Positions 1 through 9,350 of a stretch of DNA of 38,223 nucleotides are shown here, in pieces. The stretch is from positions 1-38,223 of the forward strand of contig JAUVXK010000015.1 of assembly GCA_030603635.1 (NCBI GenBank), given 5' to 3'. This DNA is from Burkholderiales bacterium. GTDB lineage: Bacteria > Pseudomonadota > Gammaproteobacteria > Burkholderiales > Burkholderiaceae_C. The stretch's first letter is position 1. Each line of letters opens with the position of its first letter. The position numbers and the translations under genes are program-made. The notes below the pieces were generated by a model. That model worked only from the letters and a program-made list of their open reading frames with translations. It was not told the DNA's origin and searched no databases.

Positions 1-9
1 GGAACAAAA

Positions 10-29
10 AAAGGCTCCGCAGAGCCTTT
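10..29 (-). terminator. Rho-independent terminator of efp
   Basis: An 8-bp perfect stem (10-17 with 22-29) with a 4-base loop is followed, read on the minus strand, by a run of T (bases 12-6 of the plus strand are A). It lies 25 bases after the efp stop codon. Confidence 0.85.
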
Positions 30-54
30 GGATGCACGGGGGTCACGCGGACGC

Positions 55-609
55 TCAGACGCGCTTGCGGTATTCGCCGGTGCGGGTGTCGATTTCGATG
101 CGGTCACCCTGGTCCACGAACAGGGGCACGGCCACTTCGAAGCCAGTGGCGATCTTGGCCGGCTTCATGACCTTGCCAGAGGTGTCGCCCTTGACGGCAG
201 GTTCCGTCCAGGTCACTTCACGCTCCACGCTGGTGGGCAGTTCGACGGAGATGGCCTTGCCGTCGTAGAACACCACTTCGGCGGCCATGCCGTCTTCCAG
301 GTAGTTGATGGCGTCGCCCATGTTGCCGGCTTCCACTTCGTACTGGTTGTACTCGGTGTCCATCCACACGTACATCGGGTCGGCGAAGTAGGAGTAGGTG
401 CACTCTTTCTTGTCGAGGATGACGTTGTCGATCTTGTCGTCGGCCTTGAACACCACTTCGGTGCCCATGTTGCTCAGCAGGGCCTTGAGCTTCATGCGCA
501 CGGTGGCTGCGCCACGGCCGCCACGGGCGTATTCGGTTTTCAGGACGATCATCGGGTCCTTGCCGTGCATGATGACGTTGCCGGCGCGGATTTCTTGGGC
601 GATTTTCAT
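55..609 (-). CDS. efp: Elongation factor P
   Basis: EF-P binds between the ribosomal P and E sites and relieves stalling at consecutive prolines. The 184-residue length is normal for the family, and the N-terminal KOW-like domain and two OB-type domains are recognisable. The tip loop of domain I reads YARGGRG, placing an arginine at position 32, the residue that EarP rhamnosylates in the arginine-type EF-P group; lysine-type EF-Ps carry K34 here instead. The modifying enzyme is encoded directly upstream on the same strand, 85 bases away, which agrees with this reading. The start ATG at 609 has a GGAAA-type ribosome site. A strong terminator closes the gene. Confidence 0.97.
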   Translation of the reverse strand: MKIAQEIRAGNVIMHGKDPMIVLKTEYARGGRGAATVRMKLKALLSNMGTEVVFKADDKIDNVILDKKECTYSYFADPMYVWMDTEYNQYEVEAGNMGDAINYLEDGMAAEVVFYDGKAISVELPTSVEREVTWTEPAVKGDTSGKVMKPAKIATGFEVAVPLFVDQGDRIEIDTRTGEYRKRV

Positions 610-694
610 GGTGTTTCCAGGAAGTAGTGCCGCTCTGGCGGGGGCGAGGCCTCAGCGCGCGGCGGTGGGCGAGCGTGTCGCAAAACCTCTGATT

Positions 695-1792
695 TTAACG
701 TTTTTCCATGACGAAGCCCAAGAGCTGCGTCGCCAGATCTTCCTGTTCAAGGAGGCGGGCGCGGGCGCGTTGGGTTGCGCTGGCCCATTCCCGCAGCCGT
801 GCGGGGGACAGGTCGGGGGGCGGATGGCCGCCCATGCCGTTCCAGAACCGGTGGAGGTCGCTCAGGTCGGCGGGGGCGTCCAGCCAGTCCAGAAAGGCGT
901 CGAGCTTGTCGTGGTGGGCGTTGTCGTCCTGCGGATAGATCTGCCAGACGAAGGCCTGACCCGCCCAGAGCGCGCGCACCAGCGAGTCCTCGCCGCGCAC
1001 GAAGTTGAGATCGCAGGCCCAGAGCATCTCGTCGAAGCCGGTCTGGTCCACCAGGGGGCGGCGCACCCAGTAGGGGGGCGATGGGCGTTGCCCCAGCCAG
1101 TGCTGGACGGCGACATCGGCCCGGCCGGGGGTGATGAGCAAGGCGGTATCGGTGTTGCCGTGCAGCGTGTCCAACAGCCAGGGGAGGGCAGGGGGCTCGT
1201 AGCAGAACAGGCTGATCCGGGTTGGGGTGGTGGCGGGTGCTGCCGAGTTTCGCCATGCCTGGCGGTCAAAGGCCGCCTGTCGCGCAGGCAGATCGCTTTC
1301 CCGCAACAGGCCGCCGGTGGCAGATGTGAACCCGGGGTAGAAGAACCAGCGTGTCCAGCCCTGTGCCGGACCGCTCATGAGCGGTGAGGGCAGGCGGTGC
1401 ATGCGTTCCACGTAGGGTTCGGCGCTCAGGTATTCCAGGTTCACCCACACGGGGGCTTGGCCGTTCGGCCACAACGCACGCTGCTGAGAGATGAATACTT
1501 CAGGTGGTTCGCAGCCGAAGGCCTCCGCCCACACGTCGGAACGCGGCAGTTGGGCGTAACGCTCATGGGACCATTGCGGCTCCCATTTCAAGATCCGTAT
1601 GGCTGGCCAATGGCCCTCCAGGGCCCCGGGTGCCATCCATGGCAACGCGTCGGTCTGGTCCATCCACAGCCGCACCTGCTGGCCCCGGTGGGCGAGTTCG
1701 CGGCACAGGCGCCAGCACACGCCCACGTCACCGAGGTTGTCGATGACGCGGCAGAAGATGTCCCAGCGCAAAGGCGGCGCAACGTTTGGCAT
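695..1792 (-). CDS. earP: EF-P arginine rhamnosyltransferase EarP
   Basis: EarP transfers rhamnose from dTDP-L-rhamnose to Arg32 of EF-P in the cytoplasm. The protein (365 residues from the chosen start) belongs to the former DUF2331 family, a GT-B glycosyltransferase. The N-terminal [16 protein letters not shown] carries the two aspartates (D18 and D22 here) that correspond to the catalytic/binding pair known from the family, and the C-terminal [15 protein letters not shown] carries the conserved R-G-E-D nucleotide-sugar motif. The reading frame is open further upstream to 1867, but those 25 residues are not family-like and would overlap uvrC, so the start was set at the methionine before [10 protein letters not shown]. 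Its neighbour efp is the substrate. Confidence 0.95.
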   Translation of the reverse strand: MPNVAPPLRWDIFCRVIDNLGDVGVCWRLCRELAHRGQQVRLWMDQTDALPWMAPGALEGHWPAIRILKWEPQWSHERYAQLPRSDVWAEAFGCEPPEVFISQQRALWPNGQAPVWVNLEYLSAEPYVERMHRLPSPLMSGPAQGWTRWFFYPGFTSATGGLLRESDLPARQAAFDRQAWRNSAAPATTPTRISLFCYEPPALPWLLDTLHGNTDTALLITPGRADVAVQHWLGQRPSPPYWVRRPLVDQTGFDEMLWACDLNFVRGEDSLVRALWAGQAFVWQIYPQDDNAHHDKLDAFLDWLDAPADLSDLHRFWNGMGGHPPPDLSPARLREWASATQRARARLLEQEDLATQLLGFVMEKR

Positions 1793-1835
1793 GGGCGGAA
1801 TTGTCGCTGGCCTGGTGCCACAATGGCGATCGATC

Positions 1836-3818
1836 ATGACGAGTCCGCACTCCGAAGACCTGCTCAAGGCAGTGGCTGCCCTGCCTTCCCTGCCGGGCGT
1901 CTACCGCTATTTCGATGCCCAGGGCCTGTTGCTGTACGTGGGCAAGGCGCGCGACCTGAAACGCCGCGTGTCCAGCTACTTCAGCCGCAGCCACGATGGC
2001 ACGCGCATTGGCCACATGGTCAGCAAGATCGCGCGCATGGAAACCACGGTCGTGCGGTCCGAGGCCGAGGCGCTGCTGCTGGAAAACAACCTCATCAAGA
2101 CGCAACAGCCTCGCTTCAACATTCTGTTTCGCGACGACAAGAGCTACCCTTACCTGAAGCTCAGCGCCAGCAGCTGGACGCCCGCCGTCGCCGAGAGCCC
2201 GGACGGCGCCAGTGGCACACCGCGACCCGAACACTACCCCCGCGTGTCCTACTACCGTGGGGCGGTGGACAAGCGCCACCAGTACTTCGGCCCCTACCCC
2301 AACGCCTGGGCGGTGAAGGAAACCATCCAGCTGATCCAGAAGGTGTTCCGGCTGCGCACCTGTGAAGACACGGTGTTCAACCACCGCACGCGCCCCTGCC
2401 TGCTGTACCAGATCAAGCGCTGTACGGGCCCTTGCGTGGGCTTTGTGAGCCCGGCTGACTATGCCGCCGACGTGCGCAGCGCGAGTGCCTTCCTGCGCGG
2501 CGAAACGCAGACCGTGCTTGACGCGCTTGAGCGTCGCATGCTGGCCCACGCCGAGCAACTGGCCTTCGAGCAGGCGGCCGAGGTGCGCAACCAGATCACG
2601 GCGCTTTCCAAGGTGCTGCACCAGCAGGCCATGGAGAGCACCAGCGACCAGGATGTGGACATCCTGGCCGTGAAGGTGCAGGGTGGGCGGGCCTGCGTGA
2701 ACCTGGCCATGGTGCGTGGTGGCCGGCACCTCGGCGACCGGCCGTACTTTCCGGCACATGTGGAAGAGGGCGCGGTGATCGCTGCGCTGGACGAAGAGCC
2801 CATTGAGCAGACGGATGCATGCCGCAACGGCCCGCTTTCGGTGGAGCAGCGAGTGCTGGAGGCCTTCATGGCCCAGCACTACACCGGGGTGCCTCCGCCC
2901 CCTGTGTTGGTGCTGGGTGCCCCGGTGGACGAGCACCTGATCGAACTGTTGACCGAGCAGAGCGGCATCCGTCTGCACACGGTGTTCAACCCGCGCGAGC
3001 ACCGCCGGGTCTGGCTGGACATGGCCCAGAAGAACGCCGACCTCCAACTGGCGCGCCTGCTGGCCGAAGAGGGCTCGCAGCAGGCGCGCACCCGCGCCCT
3101 GGCGCAGGCGCTGGATCTGCCGGAAGATGCGCTGGAGCAGTTGCGCATCGAATGTTTCGACATCTCCCACACCGCTGGCGAATCCACCGTGGCCTCGTGC
3201 GTGGTGTTCGAAGGCCACAAGATGCAAAGCGCCCAGTACCGGCGCTACAACATCGACAGCATTACCCCCGGCGACGATTACGCCGCCATGCGTCAGGTGC
3301 TGCAGCGGCGCTACGGCAAGCTGGCCCAGGCGCTGCGCGAGGACGCATCCAGCCAGTCCGGCCTGCACCGCCTGCCCGACATCGTGCTCATCGACGGCGG
3401 CAAGGGTCAGGTGGGCGTGGCGCGGGAGGTGTTCGAATCGCTCGGGCTGGACCTGGGCCGGCTGGTCGGCGTGGAAAAAGGGGAGGGCCGCAAGGTGGGG
3501 TTGGAGGAACTGGTGTTCGCCGATGGCCGCGAGAAGATCTACCTGGGGGCGGATTCGGCGGCCCTGATGCTGGTGGCCCAGATCCGCGACGAGGCGCACC
3601 GCTTCGCCATCACCGGGATGCGGGCCCAGCGCGCCAAGACCCGTACCGGCGGCAGCAGGCTGGAAGATATCCCCGGCGTGGGCCCCAAGAAACGCGCCCG
3701 CCTGTTGCAGCGTTTCGGTGGCGTGCGCGGAGTCGAGGCCGCGAGTGTGGAAGACCTGACCACGGTCGACGGCATCTCCTCTGAGCTCGCGCAAGCCATC
3801 TACCGCGCCCTGCACTGA
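1836..3818 (+). CDS. uvrC: Excinuclease ABC subunit C
   Basis: UvrC makes both incisions in nucleotide excision repair after UvrAB damage recognition. The 660-residue product shows the family order: a GIY-YIG nuclease domain near residues 18-95 ([19 protein letters not shown]), the conserved cysteine region around [14 protein letters not shown], a UVR domain around residues 225-255, an RNase H-like endonuclease domain ([18 protein letters not shown]) and a C-terminal tandem helix-hairpin-helix ([16 protein letters not shown]). The open frame reaches back to 1599 but that part only mirrors earP; ATG at 1836 starts just before the conserved N-terminus and leaves 43 bases to the divergent earP start. 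pgsA follows after 21 bases. Confidence 0.97.
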   Translation: MTSPHSEDLLKAVAALPSLPGVYRYFDAQGLLLYVGKARDLKRRVSSYFSRSHDGTRIGHMVSKIARMETTVVRSEAEALLLENNLIKTQQPRFNILFRDDKSYPYLKLSASSWTPAVAESPDGASGTPRPEHYPRVSYYRGAVDKRHQYFGPYPNAWAVKETIQLIQKVFRLRTCEDTVFNHRTRPCLLYQIKRCTGPCVGFVSPADYAADVRSASAFLRGETQTVLDALERRMLAHAEQLAFEQAAEVRNQITALSKVLHQQAMESTSDQDVDILAVKVQGGRACVNLAMVRGGRHLGDRPYFPAHVEEGAVIAALDEEPIEQTDACRNGPLSVEQRVLEAFMAQHYTGVPPPPVLVLGAPVDEHLIELLTEQSGIRLHTVFNPREHRRVWLDMAQKNADLQLARLLAEEGSQQARTRALAQALDLPEDALEQLRIECFDISHTAGESTVASCVVFEGHKMQSAQYRRYNIDSITPGDDYAAMRQVLQRRYGKLAQALREDASSQSGLHRLPDIVLIDGGKGQVGVAREVFESLGLDLGRLVGVEKGEGRKVGLEELVFADGREKIYLGADSAALMLVAQIRDEAHRFAITGMRAQRAKTRTGGSRLEDIPGVGPKKRARLLQRFGGVRGVEAASVEDLTTVDGISSELAQAIYRALH

Positions 3819-3839
3819 TTACCCCGCATAATCACGGCC

Positions 3840-4409
3840 ATGTTCTTCAATCTGCCAACGCTGTTCACGTGGGCGCGCATCGTCGCCATCCCCCTCATCG
3901 TGGCGGTGTTCTACTGGCCTGGCCTGACCGAGTCCACGCAAAACCTGATCGCCACCGTGCTGTTCGTGGCATTTGCGCTCACGGACTGGGCCGACGGATA
4001 CCTGGCACGCAAGCTGAACCAGACTTCGTCGTTCGGGGCGTTCCTGGACCCGGTGGCCGACAAGTTTCTGGTCTGCGCCTGTGTGCTGGTGCTGGTGCAT
4101 CTGGATCGGGCCGACGTGTTCGTGGCGCTCATCATCATCGGCCGGGAGATTGCCATTTCCGCCCTGCGCGAGTGGATGGCCATGATCGGTGCCAACAAGA
4201 GCGTGGCAGTGCACATGGTGGGCAAGCTCAAGACCACGGTGCAGATGGTCGCCATTCCTTTCCTCTTGTATGACGGTCGCGTGCTGGGCCTGATCGACAC
4301 CCGATTCTGGGGCACGCTGCTCATCTGGGCGGCTGCGGTGCTCACCGTCTGGTCCATGGTGTACTACCTGCAGAAGGCCTTGCCCGAAATTCGGGCCAAG
4401 GCGCGCTGA
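3840..4409 (+). CDS. pgsA: CDP-diacylglycerol-glycerol-3-phosphate 3-phosphatidyltransferase
   Basis: This inner-membrane enzyme makes phosphatidylglycerol phosphate, the first committed step to phosphatidylglycerol and cardiolipin. The 189-residue protein has the complete CDP-alcohol phosphotransferase signature (D-x2-D-G-x2-A-R-x8-G-x3-D-x3-D) in DWADGYLARKL followed by FGAFLDPVADK, and four to five hydrophobic segments. The N-terminus MFFNLPTLFTWARI is typical for PgsA, which fixes the start. It follows uvrC closely, an arrangement common in proteobacteria. Confidence 0.96.
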   Translation: MFFNLPTLFTWARIVAIPLIVAVFYWPGLTESTQNLIATVLFVAFALTDWADGYLARKLNQTSSFGAFLDPVADKFLVCACVLVLVHLDRADVFVALIIIGREIAISALREWMAMIGANKSVAVHMVGKLKTTVQMVAIPFLLYDGRVLGLIDTRFWGTLLIWAAAVLTVWSMVYYLQKALPEIRAKAR

Positions 4410-4425
4410 CCCGGGGTTGACGATC

Positions 4426-5319
4426 ATGGTCGGAAACGCCGGAGACAAGTCGTGGCTGCGCGCCATGCCCTGGGTGTTCGTGCTGATCTGGAGCACGGGC
4501 TTCATCGTGGCGCGCTACGGCATGCCGCATGCCCCGCCCATGACCTTCCTGGCCTGGCGCTATGCGCTGTCCATCCTGTGCTTCCTGCCGTGGATCTGGC
4601 TGGCCAAGGTGGCCTGGCCCAAGGATCGTGACCAGTGGCTGCATCTGGCGGTGCTGGGTGTGCTCATGCACGCGGGCTATCTGGGTGGTGTGTGGGCGGC
4701 GGTAAAGGCCGGCATGGGGTCAGGCCTGTCGGCACTGGTGGTGGGCTTGCAACCCGTGCTCACGGCCGTGTGGCTCTCGGCCACAGGCGGCGCCGTGACG
4801 CGCCGGCAGTGGATGGGCCTCACCCTGGGCTTCACCGGGCTGGTGCTGGTGGTGTCGCGCAAGTTCGGTGCCGGCAGCGAAGGCGACACCGCCACCTGGG
4901 TCAACCTGTCGTTCGCGGTGATGGCACTGTTCAGCATCACCGTGGGCACGCTCTACCAGAAGCGCTTCGTCAAGCCCTGCGACGTGCGCAGCGCCAACAC
5001 CGTGCAGCTCATGGCCGCCTTTGCCGTGACCCTGCCGCTGGCCCTGCTCGAAACCGAGGGCATGAACTGGAACGGCGAACTGATGGGGGCCATGGCCTGG
5101 TCGGTGCTGGGCCTCACGCTGGGTGGCAGTTCGCTGCTCTACATGCTCATTCAACGCGGGGCGGCGGCTTCGGTCAGCAGCCTCATGTACCTGGTGCCGC
5201 CGTGCACCGCTCTCATTGCCTGGTTCCTGTTCAGCGAGCCCATCACGGTCGTCACCATCGCCGGCATGGCGCTCACGGCGCTGGGGGTCAGCCTGGTGGT
5301 TCGGCCAGCCAAAGCCTGA
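4426..5319 (+). CDS. EamA/DMT-family transporter
   Basis: This is a drug/metabolite-transporter-superfamily permease with two EamA repeats. About ten hydrophobic segments can be counted, with the family-like openings LIWSTGFIVARYGMPHAPPM and, in the second half, LGGSSLLYMLIQRGAAASVSSLMYLVPP. The substrate cannot be read from the sequence. A TTG at 4417 is in frame three codons upstream of the ATG at 4426 and is an alternative start. It follows pgsA by 16 bases and probably shares its transcript. Confidence 0.9.
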   Translation: MVGNAGDKSWLRAMPWVFVLIWSTGFIVARYGMPHAPPMTFLAWRYALSILCFLPWIWLAKVAWPKDRDQWLHLAVLGVLMHAGYLGGVWAAVKAGMGSGLSALVVGLQPVLTAVWLSATGGAVTRRQWMGLTLGFTGLVLVVSRKFGAGSEGDTATWVNLSFAVMALFSITVGTLYQKRFVKPCDVRSANTVQLMAAFAVTLPLALLETEGMNWNGELMGAMAWSVLGLTLGGSSLLYMLIQRGAAASVSSLMYLVPPCTALIAWFLFSEPITVVTIAGMALTALGVSLVVRPAKA

Positions 5320-5344
5320 ATGCGTTCATTCTCTTGCACACCTT

Positions 5345-6478
5345 ATGAAAACTCATCGCATTGCCGTGATTGCCGGTGACGGCATTGGCCAGGAAGTCAT
5401 GCCCGAAGGGCTGCGCGTGCTGGAGGCCGTGGCCTCGAAGTTCGACATCGGCCTGCAGTTCGACCACTTCGATTTTTCGAGCTGGGCCTACTACGAGAAG
5501 CACGGCCAGATGCTGCCCGACGACTGGAAGGACCAGATCGGCGGACACGACGCCATCTACTTCGGCGCCGTGGGCTGGCCCGAGAAAATTCCGGACCACA
5601 TCTCACTGTGGGGTTCCCTGCTGCTGTTCCGGCGCGAATTCGACCAGTACGTCAACCTGCGGCCGGCCCGGCTCATGCCCGGCGTGATCGCGCCGGTGGT
5701 GCGGCGTGATGGCAGTCCGCGCCAGCCCGGCGAGATCGACATGATGATCGTGCGCGAAAACACCGAAGGGGAGTACTCCAGCATCGGCGGCCGCATGTAT
5801 CCTGGGACCGAGCGCGAGATCGTGATGCAGGAAACGGTGATGAGCCGCCACGGCGTGGACCGTGTGCTGAAATTCGCCTTTGAACTGGCCCAAAGCCGCC
5901 CCAAGAAGCACCTGACCAGCGCCACCAAGAGCAACGGCATTGCCATCACCATGCCCTACTGGGACGAGCGCGTGGCCGAGATGGCCAAGGCCTACCCCGA
6001 GGTGTTCGTGGACAAGTTCCACATCGACATTCTCACCGCCCACTTTGTGCAGCGCCCCGACCACTTCGACGTGGTGGTGGCCAGCAACCTGTTCGGTGAC
6101 ATCCTGTCCGATCTGGGACCCGCCTGCACGGGCACCATCGGCATTGCGCCAAGTGCCAACCTCAATCCCACGCGGCAGCACCCCTCTCTGTTCGAACCGG
6201 TGCACGGTTCGGCGCCGGATATCGCGGGCAAGGGGATTGCCAATCCCATCGGCCAGATCTGGTGCGGCGCGATGATGCTGGACTTTCTGGGCCATCGTGA
6301 CGCACACGACGCCGTGCTGCGGGCCATCGAGGCGGTGCTGGAGCCCGGCAGTGGCGGCCCCCGCACACCGGATCTGGGCGGCAGGGCCACCACGGGTGAT
6401 GTGGGACGCGCCGTCGCTGGTATGATCCAAGCTACACCACCGGTTGCAACACAGAGGGGAATCCATGAACAAGGCTGA
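5345..6478 (+). CDS. Tartrate/D-malate dehydrogenase family (TtuC/DmlA-like)
   Basis: This is a 377-residue member of the isocitrate/isopropylmalate dehydrogenase superfamily: NAD-dependent oxidative decarboxylation of a 2-hydroxy-dicarboxylate. The glycine-rich opening [11 protein letters not shown], the substrate-binding LRP and [16 protein letters not shown], the metal-binding [11 protein letters not shown] and the coenzyme motif [15 protein letters not shown] are all present. [20 protein letters not shown] matches the tartrate dehydrogenase/decarboxylase or D-malate dehydrogenase branch rather than LeuB, but tartrate versus D-malate cannot be decided from sequence. The frame is open upstream to 5123, where it only shadows the transporter gene. 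The last 14 bases overlap the start of the HU gene. Confidence 0.88.
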   Translation: MKTHRIAVIAGDGIGQEVMPEGLRVLEAVASKFDIGLQFDHFDFSSWAYYEKHGQMLPDDWKDQIGGHDAIYFGAVGWPEKIPDHISLWGSLLLFRREFDQYVNLRPARLMPGVIAPVVRRDGSPRQPGEIDMMIVRENTEGEYSSIGGRMYPGTEREIVMQETVMSRHGVDRVLKFAFELAQSRPKKHLTSATKSNGIAITMPYWDERVAEMAKAYPEVFVDKFHIDILTAHFVQRPDHFDVVVASNLFGDILSDLGPACTGTIGIAPSANLNPTRQHPSLFEPVHGSAPDIAGKGIANPIGQIWCGAMMLDFLGHRDAHDAVLRAIEAVLEPGSGGPRTPDLGGRATTGDVGRAVAGMIQATPPVATQRGIHEQG

Positions 6479-6737
6479 ACTCGTCGAGCACATCGCCAGC
6501 AGCGCCGATTTGTCCAAAGCGGCGGCGGCGCGCGCCTTGGAAGCCACCATCCAGGCCATCAGCACCACCCTGAAGAAAGGCGGCACCGTGTCGCTGGTCG
6601 GGTTCGGTTCCTTCTCGGTCGCCAAGCGCGCGGCTCGCACGGGTCGCAATCCCCGCACGGGCGCTGCCATCAAGATCAAAGCGGCTAAAATTCCTAAGTT
6701 TCGTCCTGGCAAGGCGTTGAAAGACGCCATCAAGTAA
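6465..6737 (+). CDS. hupB: DNA-binding protein HU
   Basis: This is a 90-residue histone-like nucleoid protein of the HU/IHF family. [11 protein letters not shown] is the standard HU N-terminus, GFGSFSV the conserved turn into the beta-arms, and RNPRTG with [15 protein letters not shown] the DNA-embracing arm and C-terminal helix. The start at 6465 has a good AGAGGGGA ribosome site; a longer frame from 6444 is unlikely. The gene starts inside the last codons of the preceding dehydrogenase. An HU gene followed by ppiD is a familiar proteobacterial order; here tRNA-Val and the island lie between them. Confidence 0.96.
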   Translation: MNKAELVEHIASSADLSKAAAARALEATIQAISTTLKKGGTVSLVGFGSFSVAKRAARTGRNPRTGAAIKIKAAKIPKFRPGKALKDAIK

Positions 6738-6756
6738 CGGTTTTCCGGTTTCGGTG

Positions 6757-6832
6757 GGGTGCTTAGCTCAGTTGGTAGAGCGGCGCCCTTACAAGGCGTA
6801 GGTCGGCGGTTCGACCCCGTCAGCACCCACCA
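6757..6832 (+). tRNA. tRNA-Val (anticodon UAC)
   Basis: A full cloverleaf can be folded: acceptor GGGTGCT pairs with AGCACCC, the D-arm is regular, the anticodon stem GCGCC/GGCGT encloses loop CTTACAA (anticodon TAC), the T-stem pairs, and CCA is encoded. The T-loop reads TTCGACC rather than the usual TTCGAAC: base 6815 is C. The 3' part from 6788 is half of the direct repeat flanking the island, so the present 3' part probably arrived with the inserted element. Function should be unaffected because all stems remain paired. Confidence 0.97.
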
Positions 6833-6833
6833 C
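6788..6833 (+). repeat. Left direct repeat (attL-like), within tRNA-Val
   Basis: This 46-bp copy begins in the anticodon loop and ends one base after CCA. It differs from the right copy only at 6815 (C here, A at 12714). In tRNA integrations the copy that completes the tRNA is the one brought by the element. Confidence 0.9.
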
Positions 6834-6871
6834 AAAAACCTAATTGAATCAAGAAATTAGAAGAATTTGGA

Positions 6872-6890
6872 CCCCTCGTTTTGCAAGGGG
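6872..6890 (-). terminator. Possible terminator of the tph operon
   Basis: A 5-bp stem (CCCCT at 6872-6876 with AGGGG at 6886-6890) lies 30 bases beyond the tphA1 stop. On the minus strand it is followed only by a mixed A/T stretch, so this is weak. A second AT-rich inverted repeat, CTAATT/AATTAG (6840-6845, 6855-6860), lies between it and the tRNA. Confidence 0.3.
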
Positions 6891-6919
6891 CATCCATTCT
6901 TGAGTCGCGATGATCCACT

Positions 6920-7933
6920 TCATTGACTTGCAGGCCCCTCAACAAAGCTGTCGGTATGGATGTCTTTGGGACTTGCTCCACAGGAGAGGGCGGTTTGTCT
7001 GACGGCTTCCACCATACCCGGAGAACCGCAGATGTAGATGATGTGGTTATTCAGGTCATTGAAGCGGCAGGCCAGCGCTTCATCGGCTCTGCCCACAAAG
7101 TAGCTGTTTCCATGGCTTGTTGTGGGTACAGTGTTCACTGCAGGCACGAACTGGAAGTCAGGCCAGAACTTCTGCCATTTTTCAACAGCTGACTGCATGT
7201 AGAGACCTGAAGGGTCACGCGCCCCCCATATCAATGCCAGCTGTCTTTGTGCTTTCTTTTTGAGCAGTCCATCGAGAATGGATTTGACGGGTGCAAAGCC
7301 TGTGCCACCCGCCACGAAAACCACGGGTCTGTTGTCTTGTTCATCTAGATCCACATGGCCATAGGGCAGTTCGATGTCCAGTGTGTCTCCTGGTTTGAGA
7401 GTTGAAACCCTGCTGCTGAAATATCCCCCTGGTACATGACGAATATGCAGGGTTACGCCGTCACTTTCATGCGGAGCGTTGGCCATGGAATAGCTCCGGG
7501 AACTGCCATCTTCCATGCGGATGAGTAGATACTGCCCTGCACGGAATTTGATCTTTTTGCCAGCGGGTAGCCTCAGTTGCAGCACCGATACATCTGGTGC
7601 GGCCAGTTCATTGCGGTAAACCCTGGCGGTGAAGGTTTTGGGGGCACCGTCTTCTGAGCGTTTCCAGCTGGTCGGCTGTATGACCAGGTCGGTGGATGGC
7701 TCGCATCCACAGAAAAGAACCTGTCCTTCAGCACAATTGTCGTGGCGGAAGGGGAGTGAGCCATGCGGCTGGATGTTGCCCTCGGTTACGCTGCCGGCAC
7801 AATTGCCACAGATGCCTTTGCGGCAGGAATAGGGCAGTGAGATGCCAGATTTGAGGGCTGCATCAAGGATGGTCTGTCCAGGTTGACAGACAAAGCTGAT
7901 GTCCGTGCCTTGAAGTTTGATCTGAAAGCTCAT
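6920..7933 (-). CDS. tphA1: Terephthalate 1,2-dioxygenase reductase component
   Basis: TphA1 passes electrons from NAD(P)H to the oxygenase TphA2A3. The 337-residue protein has three domains: an N-terminal plant-type [2Fe-2S] ferredoxin ([10 protein letters not shown], then FCGCEP for the fourth cysteine, residues 1-90), an FAD domain with RSYSMAN, and an NAD domain with [10 protein letters not shown] and CGSPGM. As I remember the Comamonas sp. E6 TphA1 (336 residues), the match is close over the whole length, including the stretch [14 protein letters not shown]. Its ATG overlaps the tphB stop by four bases (ATGA), so translation is probably coupled. A more general name, CDP-6-deoxyglucoseen-reductase-like, is likely from automatic pipelines. 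Confidence 0.92.
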   Translation of the reverse strand: MSFQIKLQGTDISFVCQPGQTILDAALKSGISLPYSCRKGICGNCAGSVTEGNIQPHGSLPFRHDNCAEGQVLFCGCEPSTDLVIQPTSWKRSEDGAPKTFTARVYRNELAAPDVSVLQLRLPAGKKIKFRAGQYLLIRMEDGSSRSYSMANAPHESDGVTLHIRHVPGGYFSSRVSTLKPGDTLDIELPYGHVDLDEQDNRPVVFVAGGTGFAPVKSILDGLLKKKAQRQLALIWGARDPSGLYMQSAVEKWQKFWPDFQFVPAVNTVPTTSHGNSYFVGRADEALACRFNDLNNHIIYICGSPGMVEAVRQTALSCGASPKDIHTDSFVEGPASQ

Positions 7934-8889
7934 GTGAATATGGTCTGGTTTCCCATTAGCAGTGCCACGGTTCGTAGAACGGCTGTTGGTTCTGCAATCC
8001 CCTTGCCTGCAATGTCCATGGCGCTTCCATGACCTACACTCGACAACAGGACATCAGCTCCAATGGAAAGGGCGCTGGCCGCTTTGGGCGACAGCAGTTT
8101 GACGGGGATATGCCCCTGGTCATGAAAGATGGCCACGTACAGGTCATGCCTGCGGTCTGCCAGGGCAACGTCTGCACCCATGGGGCCGTCGATGTGGAGG
8201 CCATACTCCCGCAGTGTCTTGGCTGCCGGGACGGTGATGTTTTCGTCTTCTGTGCCAAAGAGGGTTCCCTCCGAGGCATGGGGGTTGATGCCAAACAGGG
8301 CCACCGAGGGTGTTTCGATGCCCAGCCGCTGACAGCCACGTATGCCTGCCTGTGTGGCTTTGATAACCAGTTCCGGTGTAATCCGGTTTAGGGCGTTCTG
8401 GACACTTTCATGCAAGGTGGTGTGAACTATCCTCAGGCCACCTCCAACCAGCATCATGAAGACTTCGTTCTCACTGACGTTGCAGACTCTGGCGACCAGG
8501 GATGGGTAGCCGCTGAATGGAATGCCTGCCCTGTGTATAGCGGTTTCATGGTGGGGGCAGGCCACCACTGCATCGAACATACCTTGACGGCAGGCATGGA
8601 TGGCTGCGGTGGCCGACTCCACAGTGGAAAGACCGGCGTCCGCGTCAATTACCCCTGGTTTGAGCTTTCCTGGCAAAGTGCCAGCTTCGACGTGACTGAC
8701 TTTTCCCAGAAGGTCTTGCAGTCCGCAGATGTTGGCAGCGTGCTCCAGTGCCTGAGCCGGGCCGAACAAGGTGATGTTGGACCTTTGTGGCTCAGGCAGG
8801 GCGCTCATGGCTTTCAGGGCAATTTCTGGCCCAATGCCATGAGGATCGCCCAAAGCCAGTGCTATGCGTCGGCTGACAGGTGTATTCAC
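7930..8889 (-). CDS. tphB: 1,2-dihydroxy-3,5-cyclohexadiene-1,4-dicarboxylate dehydrogenase (PdxA family)
   Basis: TphB oxidatively decarboxylates the cis-dihydrodiol of terephthalate to protocatechuate, using NAD and a metal ion. It belongs to the PdxA fold family, so pipelines may label it 4-hydroxythreonine-4-phosphate dehydrogenase; the operon argues against a vitamin B6 role. The 319-residue sequence keeps the family [14 protein letters not shown] opening and three candidate metal-ligand histidines, in [15 protein letters not shown] and [22 protein letters not shown] and [17 protein letters not shown] match my memory of Comamonas TphB closely. The start is GTG at 8889, overlapping the tphA3 stop by four bases (GTGA). 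Confidence 0.92.
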   Translation of the reverse strand: MNTPVSRRIALALGDPHGIGPEIALKAMSALPEPQRSNITLFGPAQALEHAANICGLQDLLGKVSHVEAGTLPGKLKPGVIDADAGLSTVESATAAIHACRQGMFDAVVACPHHETAIHRAGIPFSGYPSLVARVCNVSENEVFMMLVGGGLRIVHTTLHESVQNALNRITPELVIKATQAGIRGCQRLGIETPSVALFGINPHASEGTLFGTEDENITVPAAKTLREYGLHIDGPMGADVALADRRHDLYVAIFHDQGHIPVKLLSPKAASALSIGADVLLSSVGHGSAMDIAGKGIAEPTAVLRTVALLMGNQTIFT

Positions 8890-9350
8890 AGTGGGAGGAC
8901 CAGCAGGGTATCTACCACTGAGCTGTCACAAACGGCAATGCGCTCGGACAGCAGGAGTTGTCCGTCCTGCCTGATGAACCGGTCCAGATACACCCCGGTC
9001 GCGAAAACGTCGGTTTCGCCGGTGTGCATGATCCTAGCCACCATGAAAGGGGTCCGTGCTTGCGCCGTGCTGTCCGAGGCTTCTGTGATCAGGGGAATGC
9101 CGATCAGGTGGCGGTAGGTGTGCCTTTCGTAGATATTGGCTTCCCGAAGGGCGGAAACTCGGTCTGTCAGCATGTCCCGCGTATCCGCCCAAACCAGCCC
9201 TGCTGCCAGTCCCGCGCGATAGTTCTCGATGCTGGTCACCCGGTAGTTACACTCGGCTGTGAAGAAGCTGGGCCACCGCTCCAGATCATCGCTGTCAATT
9301 GCATCGGCGTAGGCGGCATTGAAGACCGCGATTTGAAGGAGGTCAATCAT
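8886..9350 (-). CDS. tphA3: Terephthalate 1,2-dioxygenase small (beta) subunit
   Basis: This is the non-catalytic beta subunit of a ring-hydroxylating dioxygenase, with an NTF2/SnoaL-like cone fold. From the ATG at 9350 the product is 154 residues, the same length I recall for Comamonas TphA3, with the characteristic [39 protein letters not shown] and [16 protein letters not shown] segments. The frame is open upstream to 9461, but that stretch overlaps tphA2 and is not family-like. The start overlaps the tphA2 stop by eight bases. Confidence 0.93.
   Translation of the reverse strand: MIDLLQIAVFNAAYADAIDSDDLERWPSFFTAECNYRVTSIENYRAGLAAGLVWADTRDMLTDRVSALREANIYERHTYRHLIGIPLITEASDSTAQARTPFMVARIMHTGETDVFATGVYLDRFIRQDGQLLLSERIAVCDSSVVDTLLVLPL

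Noticed and set aside
398-1387. 329-codon plus-strand open frame opposite efp and earP
   Set aside because: Runs antisense across two genes and their spacer; no domain and no ribosome site.
1728-3815. 695-codon open frame on the minus strand opposite uvrC
   Set aside because: It mirrors uvrC codon for codon, as happens in high-GC genes. It is histidine- and glycine-rich with no recognisable domain, while uvrC is unmistakable.
8410-9117. 235-codon plus-strand frame inside the island, opposite tphB and tphA3
   Set aside because: Antisense shadow; tphB and tphA3 match known proteins over full length.
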